A stretch of 26,702 nt of DNA from a virus: positions 1 through 26,702 of IMG/VR virus record IMGVR_UViG_3300042465_004258; one strand, 5' to 3'. Of this stretch, positions 7,266 to 12,943 are shown piece by piece. Each line of letters starts with the position of its first letter. Position 1 is the stretch's first letter. The position numbers and the translations under genes are program-made. The notes beneath the pieces are model-generated. The model did no database searches. It saw nothing but the letters and a program-made list of their open reading frames with translations, and had not been told where the DNA came from.

Positions 7266-8375
7266 TTACATCAATTTACTAAGTGCCCGTGCAAGATCAA
7301 CCACTTCTGGCCGTGGGTCACTGACCGGCGCAAAAGTGCTACCCGATGACATCGAGACGGCTTGGCCTTCCGGCAACGCGAGCTTCAGCTTCTTGAGCTT
7401 CTTCTCGGCTTGGGCCGGTGAGATCAAAGACAACTCGACGACTTCAGATTCAGGCAAGTGAGCGAGCAGCGCAGCCTTAGCCGACGCTTCGTCAACCCAC
7501 TTGCGTATGCCGCGCTTGGCGACAAGTTTATAACCGGGGAGCTTAGCCCCGTTCTCCATCATCTGCAATGCAAGCGCACGCAGATCGCTGATCCAGCTTT
7601 CAAGCTGATCGGCTTTCGCCAGGTATTCGCTAATCTGCGCGGCGGGCAATGTTGCGACCGCCTGCGCGATACTGCGCTCTACTACGCCCGTCATCAACGG
7701 GCAGATCGGCTTTGCAGCGCACCACCGGCAATGGTCGCCCTGCGCCATCGGTGGCGTCGGCTTGTCGGACAGCTTTACGGCATAGGCCAATTCCCGCTCG
7801 AAGAAACGAACGCGATCAAACGTCGTCGTCCAGCGGCGAATTTCGGGCGGCTGCACGATAATGCACTCGATTTCTGTCGCGCCCTCGAACACCCATGCAA
7901 CACTCGGCGTCCGCATAGCGGCTGCCGCGTAGAACATCAACTGCGGGTTTTCCTCCGCCTCGACCATGACGCCATCGCCGAACTTCCAGTCCAGCACGAT
8001 AGCGCGGTCGCCGATTCGGCCAAGCAGATCGGTGGAGCCGAACACGCCATCCAGAAGCCCCTCGAATCCGACACGCGATTCGACGGCGTATTCCATTTCC
8101 TTGTTTGGATCAACTTCGTCCAGCATCGCCAGTGCGGGGAGCAGCTTGTCGTCGATCAATTCTTGCGTCAGCTCGATGCCGTCATGGCGCACCCCTAAGA
8201 ACGATTCCAGCGGTTTGCCGTTCAGCACTTCGGCGATGACGTTGTGCAACAGGGTGCCCTCGCTCGCGTACTTCGAGGACGGCTGCGGCGGCATCTTCTG
8301 GACCAGCTTGACGCTGCCGGGGCACTTCATTACCCGCTTGGCGGTCGAGCCGCCGACGATATTGCTGTGTTGCAT
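7266..8375 (-). CDS. DUF2800 RecB/Cas4-like nuclease with iron-sulfur cysteines
   Basis: Encodes 369 residues from the ATG at 8375, chosen because AGGG lies 6 bases upstream and the protein then begins MQHSNIVGGSTAKRVMKCPGSV, the usual family N-terminus. The nuclease core shows a GxxD strand (LDGVFGSTDLLG) followed by IVLDWKFGDG, the D-xx-DxK arrangement of PD-(D/E)XK enzymes, then NPQLMFYAAAAM. Four cysteines, Cys18 near the N-terminus and CRWC plus ICP near residue 220, match the 4Fe-4S clasp of AddB, Cas4 and phage relatives. It probably trims or processes DNA ends during replication or recombination. It is the first gene of the minus-strand replication block and starts 69 bases from the divergent nuclease gene. 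Confidence 0.9.
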   Translation of the reverse strand: MQHSNIVGGSTAKRVMKCPGSVKLVQKMPPQPSSKYASEGTLLHNVIAEVLNGKPLESFLGVRHDGIELTQELIDDKLLPALAMLDEVDPNKEMEYAVESRVGFEGLLDGVFGSTDLLGRIGDRAIVLDWKFGDGVMVEAEENPQLMFYAAAAMRTPSVAWVFEGATEIECIIVQPPEIRRWTTTFDRVRFFERELAYAVKLSDKPTPPMAQGDHCRWCAAKPICPLMTGVVERSIAQAVATLPAAQISEYLAKADQLESWISDLRALALQMMENGAKLPGYKLVAKRGIRKWVDEASAKAALLAHLPESEVVELSLISPAQAEKKLKKLKLALPEGQAVSMSSGSTFAPVSDPRPEVVDLARALSKLM

Positions 8376-8387
8376 CTTGCACCCTAG

Positions 8388-8416
8388 TTGACTGCTGAGG
8401 CTGCGTACCTTACTCT
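8388..8416 (+). promoter_or_regulatory. Candidate sigma70-type promoter for the plus-strand block
   Basis: TTGACT (8388-8393) and TACTCT (8411-8416) are separated by exactly 17 bases and lie about 30 bases before the GTG of the VRR-NUC gene. The -35 matches consensus at five of six positions and the -10 at only three. The 69-base divergent gap must also hold the start of the opposite transcript; on the minus strand I see only a weak TTGTTT-17-TAAGGT pair. This is pattern matching only. Confidence 0.35.
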
Positions 8417-8444
8417 GCATCAAGGTCAAAAACAAGGGGGCAAC

Positions 8445-8726
8445 GTGAAGGAATCGGAAATAGAGCGGTATTTCGTTTGGGCGGTTCAGAAAGCCGGGGG
8501 TAAAACGTGGAAGTTTACCAGCCCTGCGAATCGGGGCGTCGCAGACCGGATTGCTTGCTTTCCTGATGGAACGACATGGTTTGTCGAACTCAAGCGTCCT
8601 GGCGGTCGGCTATCGGCGTTGCAGGCTATTTTTGCTGACGACATGATCGCGCTCAAGCAAAACTATGTATTACTGTGGAATAAGGAAGAAGTAAATGCCT
8701 GGCTTAAAAGTATTGGTCGCATGTGA
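8445..8726 (+). CDS. VRR-NUC domain nuclease (phage stand-alone type)
   Basis: Encodes 93 residues from a GTG at 8445 with GGGGG 4 bases upstream; this gives the family-typical start VKESEIERYFVWAVQKAGG. The catalytic pattern is visible: GVADRIACFPDG, then FVELKRPGGRLSALQ, which is the D...ExK...Q signature of the minimal VRR-NUC PD-(D/E)XK fold. Such small phage enzymes act on branched DNA or nick duplexes and commonly sit beside SNF2-type helicases, as here. It overlaps the next gene by 32 bases. Confidence in the family is high; the exact substrate is unknown. Confidence 0.92.
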   Translation: MKESEIERYFVWAVQKAGGKTWKFTSPANRGVADRIACFPDGTTWFVELKRPGGRLSALQAIFADDMIALKQNYVLLWNKEEVNAWLKSIGRM

Positions 8727-9249
8727 GTACAGCGGCGCGGTGAGGGATGCGTTTTTGGCTAAAGGTCACGATGCCATGTCATGCGATCTGTTGCCTACAG
8801 AATCCGACGGGCCACACTATCAAGGCGATATTCGAGAGGTTTTATCTGATAAGTGGGATTTAATGATCGCTCATCCGCCCTGCACGCATTTAGCGGTTAG
8901 CGGCGCGCGATGGTTCAAAGACAAACAAAAAGAGCAGGCGGAAGCCATCGCTTTTTTTATGCTTTTGGTTAACGCGCCAATCGCAAAAATAGCTGTAGAA
9001 AACCCGGTTTGCATCATGTCGTCGCGGTATCGTAAGCCCGATCAGATTATTCAACCGTGGCAGTTCGGGCACGGGGAGACAAAAGCGACTTGTTTATGGT
9101 TAAAAAACTTGCCCGATCTTATGCCGACACAAATTGTCGAAGGCCGCGAAGCGCGGGTGCATAAAATGCCCCCGTCACCGACTCGATGGAAAGAGCGCAG
9201 CCGCACATACCAAGGAATCGCGGATGCAATGGCGGCGCAATGGAGCTGA
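8695..9249 (+). CDS. Cytosine-C5-methyltransferase-like protein, compact phage form
   Basis: Encodes 184 residues. The N-terminus KVLVACEYSGAVRDAFLAKGH resembles the SAM-binding motif I of C5 methyltransferases. HPPCTHLAVSGARWF contains the Pro-Cys catalytic motif IV, and AVENP corresponds to the ENV motif. The chain is about half the length of a full enzyme such as M.HhaI and has no obvious target-recognition domain, so specificity, and even activity, are uncertain. This compact family is common in tailed phages and usually labelled DNA cytosine methyltransferase. GGAAG precedes the ATG by about 7 bases. It overlaps the VRR-NUC gene and the helicase gene, which points to joint expression and a role in DNA modification or anti-restriction. 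Confidence 0.8.
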   Translation: MPGLKVLVACEYSGAVRDAFLAKGHDAMSCDLLPTESDGPHYQGDIREVLSDKWDLMIAHPPCTHLAVSGARWFKDKQKEQAEAIAFFMLLVNAPIAKIAVENPVCIMSSRYRKPDQIIQPWQFGHGETKATCLWLKNLPDLMPTQIVEGREARVHKMPPSPTRWKERSRTYQGIADAMAAQWS

Positions 9250-10580
9250 CATTACGACCTTACCAAGAAACGGCGGCTGACTTCCTGTTCGAGCGTGACC
9301 GGGCGATGATCTTGGCCCCGGTCGGCGCGGGCAAGACGGCCATCACGCTCACGGCCATGCAGGACATGATCCTGCGCGGGGTCGTCAAGCGGTTTCTTGT
9401 GCTGGCGCCTAAGCGCGTTTGCACCGACGTATGGCCGGTCGAAGGGCCGAAATGGGCGCCGCTGCTCAAAATCTCGATTGCAGTCGGAAATCAAGCTGCC
9501 CGGTCGGCGGCGCTCAAGTCAAACGCGCCCGTTGTCGTGACAAATTACGACAATCTGCAATGGCTGTCCGGCCAAGCGCTTAACTTCGACGCTATTGTGT
9601 TCGACGAGCTGACGCGGCTCAAAAACCCGTCCGGCGCTAGGTTCAAGGCGTTGGAAAAGGTCATCAAGCCTATGTCTATTCGGTGGGGGCTGACAGGTAG
9701 TTTCACCAGCAATGGCCTAGAAGACGTGTTCGGTCAGTGCAAAATCATCGACGAGCGCCTTCTGGGGCGCAGTAAGGGCGCCTTTTTGCAGCAGCATTTC
9801 ATACTGGTCAATAAGGACTACGGCGAATGGGAACCGCGCTCGGGGGCGCTGGAAACCGTCATGCGTAAGATCAAGCCGGCGACGTTCCTCCTCGATCCGG
9901 GCGAGTACAGCGACACCCTCCCGCCGCTGAACCTGGTGCCCTTGCGTAGCCCTCTGGACGACCGCGGGCCTTACGAAAAGATGAAAAAGACGTTCGTGGC
10001 GCAGTTTGGCACGGCCACCATTACGGCCATTAATGCCGGAGTGGTCACGGCCAAGCTGCAACAGATGGGATCCGGGTTCGTCTACCAGACTACGCAAACG
10101 CCCTCTGACACGCCCGGTAAGTTCAAAACGACCCAGACGCCGCATTGGTTCAGCACGCACAAGTTCGACGCTTTGGACGACTTGTTGCAAGAAAATCAAA
10201 GAGCTAATACTATTGTTGCGTATTGGTACAAAGAAGAATTGGCGGAGCTTAAGCGCCGGTATCCTCGCGCCGTAACGCTAGACGACGATCAGGCGGTGGA
10301 ACGGTGGAATCGGGGCGAGATTGAGTTGTTGTTGCTCCACCCGCGTTCGGCAGGGCACGGGCTGAACCTGCAACACGGGGGTTGCCGGATGGTGTTTGTG
10401 TCGTTGCCGTGGTCGCTGGAATTGTTTGAGCAGACTATTGGCCGGCTGCACCGCAGCGGGCAACGGCACGCGGTTTGGGTGTACGCGCTGCTCGCGACCA
10501 ATACGGTCGATGAACAGATATGGGCCGCGCTTCACGATAAGCGGGACATTTCGGATGTGGCTTTGGAGGCTTTGAAATGA
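9240..10580 (+). CDS. SNF2-family DNA helicase/translocase
   Basis: Encodes 446 residues from the ATG at 9240, so that the protein starts MELTLRPYQETAADFL, the normal Q-motif start; an earlier in-frame ATG at 9186 lies deep inside the upstream gene. Motifs in order: Walker A APVGAGKT (Lys32), motif II IVFDEL (Asp122, Glu123), motif III-like GLTGS, and motif VI QTIGRLHRSGQ near residue 400. The size is that of phage SNF2-like helicases, which lack extra accessory domains. It overlaps the methyltransferase-like gene by 10 bases and the next gene as ATGA. Together with the VRR-NUC nuclease it probably remodels or processes replication or recombination intermediates. Confidence 0.95.
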   Translation: MELTLRPYQETAADFLFERDRAMILAPVGAGKTAITLTAMQDMILRGVVKRFLVLAPKRVCTDVWPVEGPKWAPLLKISIAVGNQAARSAALKSNAPVVVTNYDNLQWLSGQALNFDAIVFDELTRLKNPSGARFKALEKVIKPMSIRWGLTGSFTSNGLEDVFGQCKIIDERLLGRSKGAFLQQHFILVNKDYGEWEPRSGALETVMRKIKPATFLLDPGEYSDTLPPLNLVPLRSPLDDRGPYEKMKKTFVAQFGTATITAINAGVVTAKLQQMGSGFVYQTTQTPSDTPGKFKTTQTPHWFSTHKFDALDDLLQENQRANTIVAYWYKEELAELKRRYPRAVTLDDDQAVERWNRGEIELLLLHPRSAGHGLNLQHGGCRMVFVSLPWSLELFEQTIGRLHRSGQRHAVWVYALLATNTVDEQIWAALHDKRDISDVALEALK

Positions 10581-10768
10581 AGATGACTTGGCGCGAGATT
10601 AACAAGCACCTGAATACTTTTACCGAGGAGCAACTGATTGCCCTGCTGGCTGAGGAACGCGCCGGACGCCGCCGCGCTTCCATCTTGCAGCGGCTTCATC
10701 AGCGGTATGCGGTACTACGCACCGCCCGCGAACGCCTGGAGTTGTTGCAACTGGCGGCTCGCCCATGA
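10577..10768 (+). CDS. Small helical protein of unknown function
   Basis: Encodes 63 residues starting MKMTWREINKHLNTFTEEQL. A strong GGAGG lies 7 bases upstream, and both ends overlap neighbours as ATGA. The chain is very rich in Arg, Leu, Ala and Glu (LLAEERAGRRRASILQRLHQRY) and should be mostly alpha-helical, with some resemblance to small phage proteins placed between a helicase and a DUF3310 gene. No motif gives a function. Confidence 0.7.
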   Translation: MKMTWREINKHLNTFTEEQLIALLAEERAGRRRASILQRLHQRYAVLRTARERLELLQLAARP

Positions 10769-11019
10769 ACGCCGACGATCGGCAAGTGGACGGCGACCAT
10801 TACAAAACCATGCCGATCCAGCCGTGGACGGTCATGGAAGCCGTGCTGACGCCCGAGGAATTTATCGGGTTCCTGAAGGGCAACATCATCAAATACAGCA
10901 TGAGAGCGGGCCGTAAGGCCGGGTCAGACGACGCCGAAAAGGCGTGGCATTACCGCGAGAAGCTGAACGACGTTATACGATCAAGTGCAACCGTTCCGCC
11001 GCTTCAACAAAGGCTTTGA
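10765..11019 (+). CDS. DUF3310 family protein (phage nucleotide-metabolism associated)
   Basis: Encodes 84 residues. The family hallmark is clear: VDGDHYKTMPIQPWTVMEAVLTPEEFIGFLKGNIIKYSMRAGRK, followed by DDAEKAWHYREKLN. DUF3310 proteins are common in tailed phages and are sometimes annotated as nucleotide kinase-like, but the biochemical role is not settled. The last dozen residues (SSATVPPLQQRL) look unlike the family's usual end. It is the last gene of the plus-strand block and is followed by a convergent gap containing a large inverted repeat. Its ribosome site is weak, so it is probably translated by coupling to the upstream gene. Confidence 0.9.
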   Translation: MNADDRQVDGDHYKTMPIQPWTVMEAVLTPEEFIGFLKGNIIKYSMRAGRKAGSDDAEKAWHYREKLNDVIRSSATVPPLQQRL

Positions 11020-11064
11020 TGTTTCGCTGGATTTCTTCGTAAGTCATTATTAGCAAGCTAGATT

Positions 11065-11125
11065 GCGCCAGCCTGAAATGCTCCGGTCTATCCTGGAGCA
11101 TTTCAGGCGGCGGTACTTTTGGCGC
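11065..11125. terminator. Large inverted repeat in the convergent gap (11020-11136)
   Basis: Perfect 14-bp arms GCCTGAAATGCTCC (11071-11084) and GGAGCATTTCAGGC (11095-11108) enclose a 10-base loop. A second pair of arms, GCGCCA (11065-11070) and TGGCGC (11120-11125), encloses them with an 11-base bulge on one side. It sits between the DUF3310 gene and the lysozyme gene, which converge, so it is probably a bidirectional terminator. No clean T-tract follows on either strand; the plus strand has only CTTTT. I see no convincing gene in the rest of the gap. Confidence 0.65.
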
Positions 11126-11136
11126 ATCGCCTACAT

Positions 11137-11640
11137 TCACGATAGAAACACCGCCCGCTCGTCATTACGTCGCTTGACGAGACCGGGCAGCACTTTACCG
11201 CCGCCGCGCACGAACTTCAGGAACTCTTCGGCGGCGCCGCTGTGATCGCCCCTGTTATACCGTTTCCGTAAGGTACTGCGCTGCAACGTGCCAAGGCCTA
11301 GATTGAAAGCAAAAGAGACCAGCCCATCGAAATGCCCTTGGCGACCAGTAGCAGCAGGGCAATATCGGGCAACGCCGCTCTCAAACCGACTAAGGTCTTG
11401 AGCGAGAAGATCGTCAACTTCAGCAGGACTCCAGACACGATCATCCTCCGGCTTGAGCGGATATTCCTTGCGAACCGGGCCGGCATAGTCGCCGGTACGA
11501 ACCAGTGGCAGTCGCGCCTGCTCCGGGTACAGAACGTGGCCCACGCCAATCGTCCACAAATGGGCCGGGCAGAGGTACGGCTTGAGACGTACCCCTTCGT
11601 GATGCTTAATCATCTGCCGCGCCGCTTCTGAGACTTTCAT
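11137..11640 (-). CDS. Phage lysozyme (endolysin), GH24 T4-type
   Basis: Encodes 167 residues, the normal size for GH24 endolysins. The catalytic pattern E-x8-C-x5-T is present as Glu15, Cys24 and Thr30 in HHEGVRLKPYLCPAHLWTIGVGH; Cys in place of Asp is found in other family members. Further conserved pieces are FDGLVSFAFNLG and a C-terminal GLVKRRNDE. There is no signal or SAR-type membrane segment, so it should need a holin to reach the peptidoglycan. The ATG overlaps the stop of the holin candidate as ATGA. It is the last gene of the minus-strand late block. Confidence 0.95.
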   Translation of the reverse strand: MKVSEAARQMIKHHEGVRLKPYLCPAHLWTIGVGHVLYPEQARLPLVRTGDYAGPVRKEYPLKPEDDRVWSPAEVDDLLAQDLSRFESGVARYCPAATGRQGHFDGLVSFAFNLGLGTLQRSTLRKRYNRGDHSGAAEEFLKFVRGGGKVLPGLVKRRNDERAVFLS

Positions 11641-12122
11641 TTCTTACTGAAGGCCTGCGTTCCGAACCAGAACGCGATCACAGTCGCCCAAATCTGCTGC
11701 GTATCGTCATCCCAGATATAATCCAGCAGGACTTGGAAATCGACGCCCTTCGTCCAGCCGTACCAAAACCCGGCGATATCCACGGCGACCAACAGGAAGA
11801 ACAGCCCGTAGGTGATTGTCGGCCTCACCAGCGCACGGATGTTGATGACCCACCGGCTGGCACCCTTTCCTAGCTCGGTGTCGTGCTGTAGTAGCGCTGC
11901 GTGCGTCTGGGCCTGAGTCTGCATAGCAACCTGCTCAGTGCGGATTTCCTCGACACGCTGCTGTGCAACAAAGCCGCGCTCGGCCATCGTTATGTCTCGA
12001 TCATTCTGAAGTCGAGCTAATTCCAGCTCGTGCTTGTTGTCCTGCTTGGACTGGAAGAAGTCGAGCAACTTTGGCAAGCCGCCCGATGCAAACCCAAGCA
12101 GAGTCGAGAATAGCGTCATCAT
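11637..12122 (-). CDS. Putative holin (3TM / gene-transfer-agent type)
   Basis: Encodes 161 residues. A short hydrophobic N-terminus (TLFSTLLGFASGG) is followed by a charged coiled region (about 25-75, HELELARLQNDRDITMAERG) and hydrophobic segments near 100-122 (PTITYGLFFLLVAVDIAGFWYGW) and 143-157 (IWATVIAFWFGTQAF). This layout resembles the three-transmembrane holin family described in gene-transfer agents and many phages. Its position directly before the lysozyme, with ATGA overlap, supports a role in permeabilising the inner membrane. The family call is from pattern memory, so a different membrane-bound virion or lysis protein remains possible. Confidence 0.7.
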   Translation of the reverse strand: MMTLFSTLLGFASGGLPKLLDFFQSKQDNKHELELARLQNDRDITMAERGFVAQQRVEEIRTEQVAMQTQAQTHAALLQHDTELGKGASRWVINIRALVRPTITYGLFFLLVAVDIAGFWYGWTKGVDFQVLLDYIWDDDTQQIWATVIAFWFGTQAFSKK

Positions 12123-12706
12123 TTGAGGATACCTGCTCCGGGCAGCGCCCGTAGAATCGGATGGTTAGTTACGTGCGCCAGCCAGATAATCAGCCCATAA
12201 CTACCTGTTACAAAAATAATTGCTGCTAAAATTACGCCTAAAATGGTTTCGTTGCGCTGCTTACGAGCATATTCAGCTTTCGCCTGTGCAATTTTTTCTG
12301 CCTTGATTGCATCAATCTGAGCTTTCTTAGCGGCGTCATATGCCTTCTTCTCCTCAAGCGTCATGGCGTTGTACATCGCCCGTTCTTCTGCTTCCTGTTT
12401 CTGCCGGATGAGTACCTGTCTCATCAAGGCTTGATTGGAAGCGACTGCCGCGTTGTACTTGTCCGCAGCCTCCGAAACATCGCGCTTGGCGATTTTCTTG
12501 ACAATCTTCTGATGAACTTTGCTGGGAGCTTTTTGCTCGGCCTTCTGTTCGCGGCGCTGCGCCTCTTTCTCGGCAATGGCGCGAACGTCCTCGACTAGCC
12601 CGTATCCTTCGTTAATGACCCCGCGAGCCGCCTTCAGGCTGGACTCAGCGGCGTTTAGCGGATTGCTGGCCGCGCCTGCAATCTCCGAAAGTTTATCAAT
12701 AGACAT
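12119..12706 (-). CDS. Coiled-coil protein with one C-terminal membrane helix
   Basis: Encodes 195 residues. The N-terminal 50 residues are Ala- and Ser-rich. A long Lys-, Glu-, Gln- and Ala-rich stretch (about 45-150, for example EKEAQRREQKAEQKAPSKVHQ) should form coiled coil, and a single strong membrane helix lies at about 155-176 (ILGVILAAIIFVTGSYGLIIW). The order, soluble coil inside and membrane anchor near the end, suits a lysis or membrane-organising protein. It does not have the N-terminal anchor and proline-rich lipoprotein partner of an Rz/Rz1 spanin. It lies between a small membrane protein and the holin candidate. Function unknown. Confidence 0.7.
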   Translation of the reverse strand: MSIDKLSEIAGAASNPLNAAESSLKAARGVINEGYGLVEDVRAIAEKEAQRREQKAEQKAPSKVHQKIVKKIAKRDVSEAADKYNAAVASNQALMRQVLIRQKQEAEERAMYNAMTLEEKKAYDAAKKAQIDAIKAEKIAQAKAEYARKQRNETILGVILAAIIFVTGSYGLIIWLAHVTNHPILRALPGAGILK

Positions 12707-12721
12707 TTCATGTGAACCTCT

Positions 12722-12943
12722 CTATCTATCGACTTTGGCTTCTAGCTTGTCAAAAATCTTGCCAAGCATTGCCTTGATCTCGTCAATGTCATGCCGGTAA
12801 TCATCTTTAGAGACGTAAGTGTGCGGTAGCTCTCTAACGTCCTTATCTAGCCGCTCAACCGAGCGATAAATGCTGTTCAGAATCCACCCGCCAAAAAACG
12901 CTGCGATGGCGACTGCCAGGTTAAAAAGAACTTGGTAGTCCAT
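12722..12943 (-). CDS. Small protein with N-terminal membrane helix and coiled-coil tail
   Basis: Encodes 73 residues from the ATG at 12943, preferred over an adjacent GTG because GGAG then lies 5 bases upstream. The start shares one base with the stop of the ejection-protein gene (TGATG). Residues 2-25 (DYQVLFNLAVAIAAFFGGWILN) form a membrane helix; the rest (YVSKDDYRHDIDEIKAMLGKIF) is an amphipathic coil. Similar small proteins are frequent in phage lysis regions and resemble XhlA-like or holin-accessory proteins, but no function is proven. Confidence 0.7.
   Translation of the reverse strand: MDYQVLFNLAVAIAAFFGGWILNSIYRSVERLDKDVRELPHTYVSKDDYRHDIDEIKAMLGKIFDKLEAKVDR

Noticed and set aside
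7458-8198. Plus-strand reading frame (246 codons) opposite the DUF2800 gene
   Set aside because: Antisense to a well-supported nuclease; composition rich in Arg, His and Cys as in shadow frames, with no upstream ribosome site.
10973-11047. 24-codon minus-strand frame encoding MTYEEIQRNIKAFVEAAERLHLIV
   Set aside because: The sequence looks protein-like, but there is no Shine-Dalgarno, it overlaps the DUF3310 gene in antisense, and it lies beyond the inverted repeat that should end late transcription.
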